Shown here one piece after another: positions 1 to 8,693 of a DNA stretch of 64,000 nt. The notes under the pieces were generated by a model that was not told where the DNA came from, searched no databases, and saw only the letters and a program-made list of their open reading frames with translations. Position numbers and translations under genes: made by a program. Source of the stretch: Pseudomonadales bacterium (GTDB lineage Bacteria > Pseudomonadota > Gammaproteobacteria > Pseudomonadales > Azotimanducaceae); contig JAKUTH010000003.1 of assembly GCA_022448085.1 (NCBI GenBank), positions 1 through 64,000 of the forward strand, given 5' to 3'. Position 1 is the stretch's first letter. Each line of letters opens with the position of its first letter.

Positions 1-209
1 ACATCACGGCAAAGGTGAGTCAGCGGGATAAATACCTTCTTCGAATATGTGACAACGTTGCGAAAGCCTTGATCGCGCAGGACTGAGGCAACACGAGCGA
101 GAGCCCTTGTATCGGTAAAATCGGCCAAGGCTAACGCTTCGTTCATGCTTGGGGTTGCCCCAGCGAGCGCCTTGTCTAAAATAACTTGGACCACTACTTT
201 ATTGCTCAT
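1..209 (-). CDS. fbiC: FO synthase (FbiC/CofG-type radical SAM), N-terminal part only
   Basis: This is the first 69 codons of a gene that runs off the left edge. The visible end carries YSKKVFIPLTHLCRD, the segment just before the radical-SAM CxxxCxxC cluster in CofG/FbiC enzymes, which make the deazaflavin FO from tyrosine and a flavin precursor. About 50 residues precede this motif, more than in stand-alone archaeal CofG, which suggests a fused FbiC-type enzyme (inference; the CofH half is not visible). The ATG at 209 overlaps the cofC stop by 11 bases, so the two are probably translationally coupled. It is the last visible gene of the leftward F420 operon. Confidence 0.85.
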   Translation of the reverse strand, partial: MSNKVVVQVILDKALAGATPSMNEALALADFTDTRALARVASVLRDQGFRNVVTYSKKVFIPLTHLCRD

Positions 210-882
210 TTCCGCGATCGTGAGCGGGGAATCTATTATCGTTAGCGAATAGCCGAGATGCTATACCAGTTTTCTTTAAGAAACGTAGGCTGGCGATATC
301 GCGGTCTTTCCGAGCGAGTTCAATCAATTCGTCGATCGTATCGATATCCAGACTAAATCCGGGCAAACGGAGAACTCGTGGTTGATAACCGGCTTGGGTG
401 GCTTCGCGCTGATGCGGCTTGAAGCTTTTCCCGTCAAACAAGTACCGAAACGCGTTCGGAGGGCTTGATAGTAAGCCGTTGGTCCCGACGTCGTTTCGAT
501 CGGGAATTATCGTTACGTCGAGATGATTCTTAATCGCGGTGTCGATTTCTTCGCTAGTGATGAGCGGTACATCACCGGGAACGAAGAACGTGCCAGTCGC
601 CCCATACGTGTTGACGACGTGGTGGCCGGCTTCGACGACTGCACCGGAAAGATCGTCGGCCCGATCAGCGTACAGTTCCACCTCGTGTCGACGTGCAAAT
701 CCGCCGGCCTCGGGCGCTCGGGAGACGACCACGACGCCTTTTAGAAGCTGGGAATTTGTGAGGGCGTAAAGGACATCGTTGAGCATGTTAGTCACAAGCT
801 CATGTCGCTCATCGGCCGAAAGATAGCCAGCTAAGCGGCCTTTCGCTTCAACAGAACCTTTGAATGGCACCACAGCCCACAT
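199..882 (-). CDS. cofC: CofC/FbiD 2-phospho-L-lactate (or related) guanylyltransferase
   Basis: The 227-residue protein begins with WAVVPFKGSVEAKGRL, the nucleotide-binding start typical of CofC/FbiD. The family activates a three-carbon phosphoacid with GTP to give the guanylylated donor used by CofD. Known homologues use 2-phospholactate, phosphoenolpyruvate or, in some proteobacteria, 3-phosphoglycerate; which is used here cannot be read by eye. ATG start at 882, five bases after cofD. It lies between cofD and the FO synthase gene, as expected for a dedicated F420 operon. Assignment is firm, substrate open. Confidence 0.9.
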   Translation of the reverse strand: MWAVVPFKGSVEAKGRLAGYLSADERHELVTNMLNDVLYALTNSQLLKGVVVVSRAPEAGGFARRHEVELYADRADDLSGAVVEAGHHVVNTYGATGTFFVPGDVPLITSEEIDTAIKNHLDVTIIPDRNDVGTNGLLSSPPNAFRYLFDGKSFKPHQREATQAGYQPRVLRLPGFSLDIDTIDELIELARKDRDIASLRFLKKTGIASRLFANDNRFPAHDRGNEQ

Positions 883-887
883 TTTCG

Positions 888-1817
888 TCAGGAAATCTTT
901 TCGATGAATTCCACGACCGCGTGGGCGAGTGCCACACGATCGTCCAAAGTTACCATGACTGTGGGCCGCACGTCCGCCGACAAACCAAGATCCTGAACGC
1001 TACTTTTTGCGCTGCGGTCCGCTTCGTCAAGCACGAAACCTGTGATGATGTCGTTATAGTGCTTTGCCACCTCAATGGCAGTGCTCGGAACATTGAGTTC
1101 TTTCATCATTTTGGCAGTTGGACCCTTGATAGCCTTCCCTCCCACGATAGGCGATATTGCAACCACGGGTATTTCCGACTGTTGTATCGCGTTTTTCATT
1201 CCGGGGATCGCGAGGATCGGGTCGACAGATACAAACGGGTTAGAAGGACAGATAATGACGCCGTCGAGCTCGCTGAATTTGATGGCTGGATTTACTCGTG
1301 CGTCGGCAACACCTCGGAATTCAAAACCAGAAACGCTGGGTTTGCAGCGATCGCGGACGAAGTAATGCTGAAACAGGAGGGCGCCGTCGGATGTGTTGAC
1401 GAAGGTCTGCACTGGGTCATCGCTCATTGGTAGGATTTCGTGACGTATTCCGAGCTTGGTGGCGATTTCGCGCGTTGTTTCTGTAAGAGTTAAGCCTGCG
1501 GCGAGTCGCTCACGACGATAAACGTGCAGTGCAAGATCGCGATCGCCGAGGCGAAACCAAGTCGGCTCATCAAGAGCCTCGAGTGCGTCCATAAAGTGCC
1601 AACTTTCGTTTTGAGTACCCCAGCCAGTGTCCTGGTTGGATTTCCCGGCGAGCGTATAGGTCAGCGTATCGACGTCCGGTGAAATATGGAAACCGAGATG
1701 GTTGAAGTCGTCGCCGGTATTTACCACAAAAGCCAGTTCGTCGGCTCCAACTACGTGTGATAAACCGAGTGCTAACTTGGCACCACCGACGCCGCCGGTG
1801 AACGCCAGATATTTCAA
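888..1817 (-). CDS. cofD: CofD 2-phospho-L-lactate transferase
   Basis: The protein has 309 residues, full length for the family. It transfers the activated phosphoacid moiety onto FO to give F420-0 or its dehydro form. The nucleotide-binding GGVGGAKLALGL lies at residues 8-19 and NTGDD at 33-37, followed by a conserved block around DVDTLTYTLAG and WGTQNESW. The start is TTG at 1817, overlapping the cofE stop in a TTGA tetranucleotide, which supports coupling. Strong family match over the whole length. Confidence 0.93.
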   Translation of the reverse strand: MKYLAFTGGVGGAKLALGLSHVVGADELAFVVNTGDDFNHLGFHISPDVDTLTYTLAGKSNQDTGWGTQNESWHFMDALEALDEPTWFRLGDRDLALHVYRRERLAAGLTLTETTREIATKLGIRHEILPMSDDPVQTFVNTSDGALLFQHYFVRDRCKPSVSGFEFRGVADARVNPAIKFSELDGVIICPSNPFVSVDPILAIPGMKNAIQQSEIPVVAISPIVGGKAIKGPTAKMMKELNVPSTAIEVAKHYNDIITGFVLDEADRSAKSSVQDLGLSADVRPTVMVTLDDRVALAHAVVEFIEKIS

Positions 1818-2572
1818 AGAAATAGGTCCTCTTCGATGGGTCGGTTGATCATCGCAGCGGTTTGGTCACTGGGTTCGTAATCAAATCCGCGAACGATGGC
1901 TACAGGGATTTGCTCCGTTGTCTCACCCATGATTAATGTCGCAGCAGTTGCAATGCTGTCTGCTCGGTTAATGAGCGTTACTTTTAATTCGCGACCGTAT
2001 AGGTCGGTTCCACCGCGATGATCGTCGAGCACGGTAAACCCTGAAGCGCCAATCGCAATGCCGGTCGTCCCTAGGCGCCAAGGTCGATTGCCAGAATCAG
2101 AGATAAGGACGCCGATCTCTTTGCCCAAGCGATGGCGAATTGCATCACGAAGGCTCTTGGCACTAGCATCAGGATCGAGGGGTAAGAGCAGGGCTGCGTC
2201 ACCGTCAGCATGGTCAATGTTCGATTGATCGACGCCCGCGTGAGCGCCGACGTGTCCGAGTCGATGCCGCATAATCATTACGCCGGGTTTATGGCGGACG
2301 ACGGCTTCGGATTCGCGCAGGATAATTTCCACGAGGCGTGGGTCCTTCTCGGTTTCAGTGGCGAGATTAATGGCCTCCTCCGAGGGTGTGACGGACGCGA
2401 GCGATACCAGGCGACCTTCCGCCTTAGAAACGATCTTTTGAGCGATGACGACCACGTCGCCGTGTTCAAGAGGCTGTCGATTGTTGCGAAGTTGGTTTGT
2501 TATCAAGTGTGCCAGGTCGTCGCCCTCGTGGATCATAGGGAGCCCTTTGACCGGTAGCACGCGCATTTCCAT
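1814..2572 (-). CDS. cofE: CofE coenzyme F420-0:L-glutamate ligase
   Basis: CofE adds L-glutamate residues to F420-0 in a GTP-dependent reaction. The conserved GDVVVIAQKIVSKAEG is at residues 38-53 counted from the chosen start. The protein is about 252 residues and has only the CofE domain, without the C-terminal nitroreductase-like domain of actinobacterial FbiB. An upstream in-frame ATG at 2620 would lie inside npdG, so ATG 2572, four bases after the npdG stop, was preferred. It ends in the 4-base overlap with cofD. Confidence 0.92.
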   Translation of the reverse strand: MEMRVLPVKGLPMIHEGDDLAHLITNQLRNNRQPLEHGDVVVIAQKIVSKAEGRLVSLASVTPSEEAINLATETEKDPRLVEIILRESEAVVRHKPGVMIMRHRLGHVGAHAGVDQSNIDHADGDAALLLPLDPDASAKSLRDAIRHRLGKEIGVLISDSGNRPWRLGTTGIAIGASGFTVLDDHRGGTDLYGRELKVTLINRADSIATAATLIMGETTEQIPVAIVRGFDYEPSDQTAAMINRPIEEDLFL

Positions 2573-2576
2573 GATT

Positions 2577-3239
2577 TTAGTGCTCCGATTGCCCGACGAT
2601 TTGAAGACCGGAATGCGCAATGTCGTGACGCCGATTGATTTGGATTAGGACACTGGTCAAGGCCTCTGCCGCGGCTGAGTTTTCGATAGGCCCGGCGTGC
2701 CATCCTGTCATGCCCGCTTGTTGCGCGAGTTGAATCACTTTGTCTCGAGCCGAACGTTTATTCCCGGCCACAAGAACATCGCATTCGATCGTGACGTCCT
2801 CTTTCAGCAAGTGCGCCGCCACGTTTTGGAACGCGGTCACGACTTGGACATCGTCACCGAGGAAGTCTTGTGCTCGTTTACCTGCGCTGCCTTCTGGCGG
2901 GAGTTGTACCGTACCCACTTTGGGCGGTACCAGGGGTACAGTCACATCGATCAAGATTTTGCCAAGAAGGCCAGACTTAACCGTTTCCAGAGTCGATATC
3001 TGATGTTCCGCTGGTACCGTGAGCACGACGATGTCGCCCTCGGCTGCTGCGTCCGCATTCTCCATGGCGGCGGCGGGTGTCGTAGGACTGATCTTTTCAA
3101 GGTCGGCAACAGCAGCCTGTGCCTTCGTCAAGGTGCGTGAGCCGATAACAATTTTGTAACCTGCTTTTGACCAACGAATAGCAAGGCCGGTCCCGAGATC
3201 ACCGGTACCTCCGAGGATCGCGATGGTTTCATCTGCCAA
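2577..3239 (-). CDS. npdG: F420-dependent NADP oxidoreductase (NpdG/Fno)
   Basis: This 220-residue Rossmann protein moves hydride between NADPH and F420 and so supplies reduced F420 to the cell. The dinucleotide motif GGTGDLGTGLA is at residues 10-20, and the second-strand GSRTL at 33-37 fits binding of the NADP 2'-phosphate. The start appears to be TTG at 3239, with only a weak ribosome site. It is the first gene of the F420 operon, so cofactor synthesis and reduction are co-expressed. Full-length similarity to the Fno family makes this a firm call. Confidence 0.9.
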   Translation of the reverse strand: MADETIAILGGTGDLGTGLAIRWSKAGYKIVIGSRTLTKAQAAVADLEKISPTTPAAAMENADAAAEGDIVVLTVPAEHQISTLETVKSGLLGKILIDVTVPLVPPKVGTVQLPPEGSAGKRAQDFLGDDVQVVTAFQNVAAHLLKEDVTIECDVLVAGNKRSARDKVIQLAQQAGMTGWHAGPIENSAAAEALTSVLIQINRRHDIAHSGLQIVGQSEH

Positions 3240-3416
3240 CGTAATTACCCTAGTTGAGAAAGCGCGGGATTATCTGCTTTTTCGCTTTGTTGATGCTAGA
3301 CCCATGCGCATATACGAGTGATACCCCAGTGTTAGTCGAGACATGGTTGTTGAAAAGTCTTGAATCAGCGTGAGTCACACGACAGGATGACGGTTCACAC
3401 AATCCAAGGGGGCGAT
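3240..3416. promoter_or_regulatory. Divergent intergenic region: F420 operon / LLM oxidoreductase
   Basis: This 177-base spacer separates the leftward F420 operon from a rightward F420-type oxidoreductase gene, so it must hold both promoters. A GATAAT-like -10 is visible on the minus strand near 3271-3276, but no good -35 partner was found. The plus-strand gene has a strong AAGGGGG ribosome site just before 3417. Shared control of cofactor synthesis and a user enzyme is an inference. Confidence 0.35.
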
Positions 3417-4328
3417 ATGCGAATTGGTGTCATGATCGGCGCGGACGGGTCCGCTAATACCATTGACGGCGTGGTGAACTTCGCACAGAACGTCGAAGCG
3501 AAGGGATTACATAACGTTTGGATGGCCAATATTTTTGGTTTCGACGCAATATCGACACTATCGATTGTGGGCCGAGAAACGCAGCGGATCGGTCTGGGGA
3601 CGGCGGTTACGCCGACGTATCCCCGCCACCCAACGGCGCTTGCGCAACAGGCGATGACGGCCGCAGCGGCGACGGGGAATCGTTTCACGTTAGGTATTGG
3701 TCTTTCGCACAAAATCGTCATCGAGAACATGCTTGGATTCTCCTACGATCGTCCCGCCGCTCATATGCGTGAATACCTCGAGGTACTTATGCCCCTGTTG
3801 TCGGGGGAGTCCGTCACCCATCAAGGTGAGCAATACAATGTGGGTGGATTGCAATTATCGATTCCCGGGGCAGACCCGGTGCCGACGGTGGTTGCTGCGT
3901 TAGGACCGTTGATGCTCAAGATCGCTGGCGAACATACTGACGGGACCAATACCTGGATGGTTGGTCCTAAAACCATGGAAGATCACATCGTTGCCCGGAT
4001 CAGCCGAGCAGCTGGCGAGGCCGGGCGTCCTTCGCCGCGAGTGGTGGGGGGTGTACCCGTCATTCTCACGCGTAAGGTTGAAGAGGCACGACAGCGTATT
4101 GCAGGCGGATTGGCGATGTACGGGCAGTTGCCATCTTATCGAGCGATGCTCGACCGGGAAGGTGTCGACGGCCCCGCCGACATCGCCATCGTCGGTGATG
4201 AGAACGCGCTCCGTGGTGAGATTGACCGCTACCGGAACGCTGGCGTCACGGATTTCAACGCTGCAATCATGGGAGTGGAGGATGGCGCCTTCGATCGTAC
4301 TTTGGACTTTCTCGCAAGCATGGTGTGA
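3417..4328 (+). CDS. LLM-class F420-dependent oxidoreductase (MSMEG_4879-like)
   Basis: A 303-residue TIM-barrel protein of the luciferase-like monooxygenase superfamily. The start MRIGVMIGADGS and the downstream MANIFGFDAIS and LGTAVTPTYPRHP segments resemble the F420-dependent MSMEG_4879 subfamily rather than FMN monooxygenases. ATG 3417 was chosen over an in-frame ATG at 3360 because AAGGGGG sits seven bases upstream and homology begins there. It is divergent from the F420 operon, which supports use of F420. The substrate is unknown. Confidence 0.82.
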   Translation: MRIGVMIGADGSANTIDGVVNFAQNVEAKGLHNVWMANIFGFDAISTLSIVGRETQRIGLGTAVTPTYPRHPTALAQQAMTAAAATGNRFTLGIGLSHKIVIENMLGFSYDRPAAHMREYLEVLMPLLSGESVTHQGEQYNVGGLQLSIPGADPVPTVVAALGPLMLKIAGEHTDGTNTWMVGPKTMEDHIVARISRAAGEAGRPSPRVVGGVPVILTRKVEEARQRIAGGLAMYGQLPSYRAMLDREGVDGPADIAIVGDENALRGEIDRYRNAGVTDFNAAIMGVEDGAFDRTLDFLASMV

Positions 4329-4353
4329 ACAGAAACCGGAATGGTTGATCGGG

Positions 4354-5172
4354 CTAACTAGCCGGTAGCTCGTCGCGGTATTTACGGCCTCTGTAGTTGG
4401 GGTCGAACAGGGCCTTTGGATGCCGTCCGTTAACGGAACCTTTAAATCCGGGATCGATGACGCTATAACCCAATAACGCTTGGATTCTAGGGCTAAATAA
4501 AGCAGCTGTTGCCAGAGGGACCGCGAGCGACATGTTTTCGAGCTGTCTCATGTTCGGGTCGCAATATTGGATCGTGATACCAAGTCGATGTTGAGCAGAT
4601 CGGTTGGCGCCCCCGCGGTGGAACAGATTACCGGCGAAAATTAGGACCGCGCCTGCTGGCATATTGATCGCCGTGCTCCCGCGTTCTTGAGGTTTGCGAT
4701 CTTCCGACCAGTGGTGACTCCCAGGGATGACTTCTGTCGCCCCGTTTTCGGAGGTGAAATCATCCAACGCCCACATCGTACTGACCCCTAGCATGGCACG
4801 CGGTTGAGGAATAGGGAGCGCGTTTCCGCCGTCGTCGATATGAAAACGTTGGGGGGTTTCGCCTGGATGTAAATTGATGGCGAGAGCGGCCGAAAGAAGA
4901 TGGTTCTTTGGGAGCAGTGCATCGACGATCGCCAGAGTTTCTCGGTGCTCTACCATGGCGGCGATTTCGGGCACTTTTGCGAGTAGTGCGTAGACGCGCT
5001 CCGATCGAATCCCCTCAAAATCGTTTCGCCCCATCCGAGTGCCTTGAAGCCATGGATCGAGTCCGAGGCGAATTGCAGATCTTACTTCTGGCGCCAAGGC
5101 GTCTTTAATGACTGTAAACCCGTCGCGATGGATGTTGTCGAGGGCTGTCTCGGTGAAGTTCTTCGGGTCCAT
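4354..5172 (-). CDS. Phytanoyl-CoA dioxygenase (PhyH) family protein
   Basis: A 272-residue non-haem Fe(II)/2-oxoglutarate oxygenase of the PhyH family. The iron ligands are visible as H111 and D113 in RFHIDDGG and H185 in LFHRGGANRS, with an arginine near 196 to bind 2-oxoglutarate. All catalytic residues are present, so it is probably active as a hydroxylase. It is divergent from a short-chain dehydrogenase with only 42 bases between, a common hydroxylase/dehydrogenase pairing. The substrate cannot be told. Confidence 0.85.
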   Translation of the reverse strand: MDPKNFTETALDNIHRDGFTVIKDALAPEVRSAIRLGLDPWLQGTRMGRNDFEGIRSERVYALLAKVPEIAAMVEHRETLAIVDALLPKNHLLSAALAINLHPGETPQRFHIDDGGNALPIPQPRAMLGVSTMWALDDFTSENGATEVIPGSHHWSEDRKPQERGSTAINMPAGAVLIFAGNLFHRGGANRSAQHRLGITIQYCDPNMRQLENMSLAVPLATAALFSPRIQALLGYSVIDPGFKGSVNGRHPKALFDPNYRGRKYRDELPAS

Positions 5173-5214
5173 ATCCAGATCCTATGCTAACGTGCGGCGT
5201 TTTTCTAAGAAGGA

Positions 5215-6000
5215 ATGAGAGTGAGAAATCTCAAGGACAAACTCGCGTGGATTACCGGTGCCGGTACTGGGATTGGCGAGGGATCAGCTAAGGCGTTGGC
5301 GCGGCGCGGCATGCGGGTGGTGTTGTCGGGACGGCGGCGTGAAATGCTCGAAGCTGTTGCGGAAGGAATTGAGGGCGACGCTGTTGTTGAGCCATTAGAC
5401 GTGGCGGATCGCGATGCCGTGAAGGACGTTGCCTCTCGGATTTTGGCTCGACACGGACCTATTGATACGCTCGTCCTTAGCGCGGGGATTAACGTCAAGA
5501 AACGTAATTGGCACAACGTTTCACTGGATGATTGGGACGATGTCATACGCATCGACTTAGACGGTGCGTTTTACTGTGCCAAGGCCGTCTTGCCAAGCAT
5601 GATTGATAACGGTGGCGGGCTAATCGTCAATATTTCTTCTTGGGCCGGTCGTCAGGTCAGCATTGTCACGGGACCCGCATACACGGCTGCTAAACACGCG
5701 ATGAACGCGATGAACGAAAGTTTGAACATGGAGGCAGGGCTCTACGGCGTGCGCGCTTGCGCGATTTGTCCGGGTGAGGTCGCGACGCCGATTCTCGATA
5801 ACCGACCGATACCCGTAAGCGACGAAGATAGGGCGCAAATGGTCCAGTCCGATGATTGCGGGAACGTGGTGGCGTTTATTGCTCAACTCCCGGAGCACGT
5901 GTGCATCAACGAGTTAACGATTAGTCCAACGTGGAATAGGGGCTACGTCGCACAAGCACAGCGCATGTTGCAGTCGACCGAAGCGCCTCAAAAGGTGTGA
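5215..6000 (+). CDS. Short-chain dehydrogenase/reductase (SDR)
   Basis: A classical SDR of 261 residues. TGAGTGIG at 14-21 binds the nucleotide; S141/S142 with Y156 and K160 (YTAAK) form the active site. The usual catalytic-tetrad Asn appears to be Asp at about 114 (IRIDLDG). Start is either ATG 5215 or GTG 5221; the latter sits better relative to AAGGA upstream. It is divergent from the PhyH gene and convergent with the LLM gene ending at 6006. The substrate is unknown. Confidence 0.85.
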   Translation: MRVRNLKDKLAWITGAGTGIGEGSAKALARRGMRVVLSGRRREMLEAVAEGIEGDAVVEPLDVADRDAVKDVASRILARHGPIDTLVLSAGINVKKRNWHNVSLDDWDDVIRIDLDGAFYCAKAVLPSMIDNGGGLIVNISSWAGRQVSIVTGPAYTAAKHAMNAMNESLNMEAGLYGVRACAICPGEVATPILDNRPIPVSDEDRAQMVQSDDCGNVVAFIAQLPEHVCINELTISPTWNRGYVAQAQRMLQSTEAPQKV

Positions 6001-6005
6001 CGGGG

Positions 6006-6929
6006 CTAATTGAGCGCGGCGACGCTGGGCAGAACTTTCTCCACCAGTTGCCGCGTTTGGTCCAGCATGTCTTCGGTCCCTGATGCGATGGGACGCAATA
6101 CGAACTTGTGGACTCCCGCTTGCCGAAATTCATCGAGCAGTGCCATGATTTCTGGGGCGCCGCCGATGGCCGTGTACTTGGACGGATCCTGGCCCATCCG
6201 TCCGGAGAGAACTTTGTTGTAGCGCGCAATGATAGGCTCCTCAGATGAACCAAACCGAAATCCAAAGCCGGCGCCAAAATGATCCTCATCAATCGTACGT
6301 CCGATAGCGATGACCTTTTCCTTGATGGCTTTGATGACGGGGGCTACCTGATCGGCCGATTCGATTCCAGCTTGCCAACCCGTTCCCCAACGCGCTGTGC
6401 GTTCGATGGCTTTGAGCGAGGAGCCACCAACCCATAGTGGTAGTGGTTTCTGGACGGGTCTGGGAGCGATCGAAGCTCGGTCCAGTTGGTAGCACTCGCC
6501 AGCGAACGACACGCTTTCCTCGGACCAGAGCCGTGAAAGGATAACCAAGCCTTCGTCCATCCTTTTCCCACGGCCCGCAGTGGGTGTGCCCGTTGCAACG
6601 TAATCCCGTGACCGGCTACTGCCGATTCCGAAAGCGGGCAACAATCTGCCGTCTGAAAGAACGTCGATCGTGGCGCACTGCTTTGCAGTGAGTACCGGAT
6701 CACGAAGTCCCAGACTCGCGACATTCATTCCGAACTTGATTCGTTTGGTCCTGCCCGCCAACGCGGCCATAACGCTCATGCATTCTAGGTTGGCGTCGGT
6801 ACTGATAATTCGATCAGACTGCCAGATCGAATCAACGCCGCCTGAATCGCAAAGGTCGATCCATTTCCAAAAACCCTTGGTGTCATCAAAATTAAAGTTT
6901 GCGATACCAATGCCAGCACTAACGGTCAT
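6006..6929 (-). CDS. LLM-class flavin/F420-dependent oxidoreductase
   Basis: A 307-residue luciferase-like TIM-barrel oxidoreductase. It starts MTVSAGIGIANF and carries KFGMNVASLGLRDP and LPLWVGGSS, typical family landmarks. ATG 6929 overlaps the stop of the upstream permease gene as ATGA, so it is the last gene of the ABC importer operon. A longer frame to 7040 runs inside the permease and was discarded. The operon suggests that it acts on an imported compound. F420 or FMN use cannot be decided from the sequence alone. Confidence 0.82.
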   Translation of the reverse strand: MTVSAGIGIANFNFDDTKGFWKWIDLCDSGGVDSIWQSDRIISTDANLECMSVMAALAGRTKRIKFGMNVASLGLRDPVLTAKQCATIDVLSDGRLLPAFGIGSSRSRDYVATGTPTAGRGKRMDEGLVILSRLWSEESVSFAGECYQLDRASIAPRPVQKPLPLWVGGSSLKAIERTARWGTGWQAGIESADQVAPVIKAIKEKVIAIGRTIDEDHFGAGFGFRFGSSEEPIIARYNKVLSGRMGQDPSKYTAIGGAPEIMALLDEFRQAGVHKFVLRPIASGTEDMLDQTRQLVEKVLPSVAALN

Positions 6930-7759
6930 AAGCGAACTCCTTTTTCTTGAGGGTCCATCGCATCGCGCAGTTGATCCCCTGCGACATTCAAAACCAGTAG
7001 CGTTACAGCTAAAAACGTAGCGGGGAAAATGAGTTGCCATGGAGCGTGCAATCGAGTCGCACCATCGGCGATAAGCACGCCCCAGCTCGTCTGCGGTTCT
7101 TGAATACCGAGCCCTAGAAAGCTAATAAAACTTTCTGCAATGATGACCCCAGGGATTGTAAGCGTTGCATAAACTAATGCGGGGCCCATTACATTGGGGA
7201 CGACGTGCCTTGTTACGATCCACGGGTCAGATACACCCAATGCTTTTGCGGCTTCGATGTACATGGCGTTTTTTACTACGAGCGTCTGTCCCCGGACGAT
7301 GCGGGCAAGGTCTAACCAAGACACTGCACCGATCGCGATGAAAAGTAGATATGGATTACGACCGAAGAAAACGACCAAAAGGATCACCAAGAACATAAAA
7401 GGCAGGCCGTAAAGACCGTCGACGATCCGCATCATAACTTGGTCTACGCGCCCACCCGTATAGCCAGCAATTGCGCCCCAGGGTAATCCAATGGCAAAGC
7501 TCACAAGGGTGGCTAAAAAGGCAATTGTTAAACTAACTCGCCCACCGGCCATCGTCCGGACAAGAAGATCGCGGCCTGAACCGTCGGTTCCGAACCAATG
7601 CACGAGCGAAGGGGGCGTGTCGATGGCATTCCAATCGATATGCTCTTCTCCCCATGGACTTAACCAGGGCCCCAGAAACAAAGCGATGGCAAGCAGAAGT
7701 ATGCACACAATGGATGTTCGAGAACCTCGATGCATCGATGACCAACTTGAGTTAATCAT
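6926..7759 (-). CDS. ABC transporter permease, DppC/OppC type
   Basis: A 277-residue inner-membrane permease of the peptide/nickel/opine ABC importer class. About six hydrophobic segments are visible, with the cytoplasmic EAA-like loop around EAAKALGVSDPWIVTRHVV. A single N-terminal hydrophobic segment before WNAIDTPPS, then GTDGSGRDLL, is typical of DppC. It overlaps the upstream DppB-like gene by eight bases and the downstream LLM gene by four. No ATPase gene is adjacent. Confidence 0.87.
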   Translation of the reverse strand: MINSSWSSMHRGSRTSIVCILLLAIALFLGPWLSPWGEEHIDWNAIDTPPSLVHWFGTDGSGRDLLVRTMAGGRVSLTIAFLATLVSFAIGLPWGAIAGYTGGRVDQVMMRIVDGLYGLPFMFLVILLVVFFGRNPYLLFIAIGAVSWLDLARIVRGQTLVVKNAMYIEAAKALGVSDPWIVTRHVVPNVMGPALVYATLTIPGVIIAESFISFLGLGIQEPQTSWGVLIADGATRLHAPWQLIFPATFLAVTLLVLNVAGDQLRDAMDPQEKGVRL

Positions 7760-8687
7760 TCGACGCCACCATTTCGCTGCGTACTCTAGGATCGAGTCGT
7801 CCGTAGAGAAGATCGACCAAAAGGTTTAGCGCGAGGATTAACGCGGCATACACCAGGACCGTACCCATCACGAGCGTATAGTCACGGTTGATCGCACCCT
7901 GAACGAAATAGCGCCCGAGGCCTGGTAACGAAAAGACTTCTTCGACGACCATCGAGCCGGCCAACAAAGCTGCTGCCGCAGGTCCGCTGTAGGAAAGCAC
8001 CGGCACGATGGCGCTCGGCAACACATGTTGAAAAACGAGCCGGCGGCGCGACAAACCTTTTGATCGCGCTGTTGTTACGTGTGGTAGTCGGAGGGCTTCA
8101 AGGCAACCTACACGCGATAACCGGGCAAAGGCTGCGATGTAAGGGAGCGACAACGCAATGGTTGGTAATACGTAGTGCTGTGGACTGGTGTGCCCGCCGG
8201 CGGGTAACCAGGCCAAACCAACAGCGAAAACGAGGACTAGAACGGGGGCTACGATCAGCGGTGGGAAAGCAAGACCCAAGGAGGCGAGTCCGGATAGAAA
8301 TCGGTCTCGAAAGGTGTTGTGACCGAGAGCCGCGAGAGTCCCTAGCAACGTGCCGAACAGGAGCGCGAGTAGAAACGCAGAAATTCCGACCCCAAGACTG
8401 ATGGGTAATCCTGCCCTTATGAGCTCGTTGACCGTGAAGTCTTTTTGTTTAAACGATGGACCTAAATCACCACTACCGACCATGCGCAAGTAGCGCCAAT
8501 ATTGAACCGGAAGTGGTTCGTCCAAATGGTAGGAAGCCAACAAGTTTTTTTCGATGGCTGGTGGTAGGCGTCGTTCGCCGTCAAATGGGCCGCCGGGCGC
8601 CGCACGGATCAGAAAAAACGCCGCACTGACGACCAGCCACAAGGTGACTAGGGCAAAGGCAAGTCGGCGAAAGATGAATCGGGTCAC
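7752..8687 (-). CDS. ABC transporter permease, DppB/OppB type
   Basis: A 311-residue partner permease. The start MTRFIFRRLAFALVTLWLVV and the block RAAPGGPFDGERRLPP are hallmarks of DppB/OppB proteins, and the EAA loop is near EALRLPHVTTARSKGLS. It lies six bases after the substrate-binding protein gene and overlaps the DppC-like gene, giving one leftward operon. It presumably forms the transmembrane dimer with the next protein. Confidence 0.88.
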   Translation of the reverse strand: MTRFIFRRLAFALVTLWLVVSAAFFLIRAAPGGPFDGERRLPPAIEKNLLASYHLDEPLPVQYWRYLRMVGSGDLGPSFKQKDFTVNELIRAGLPISLGVGISAFLLALLFGTLLGTLAALGHNTFRDRFLSGLASLGLAFPPLIVAPVLVLVFAVGLAWLPAGGHTSPQHYVLPTIALSLPYIAAFARLSRVGCLEALRLPHVTTARSKGLSRRRLVFQHVLPSAIVPVLSYSGPAAAALLAGSMVVEEVFSLPGLGRYFVQGAINRDYTLVMGTVLVYAALILALNLLVDLLYGRLDPRVRSEMVASND

Positions 8688-8693
8688 GGAACG

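Noticed and set aside
864-1433. Long plus-strand frame (189 codons) antisense to cofD
   Set aside because: cofD on the other strand has full family conservation; the antisense translation is Cys/His-rich without any recognisable motif.
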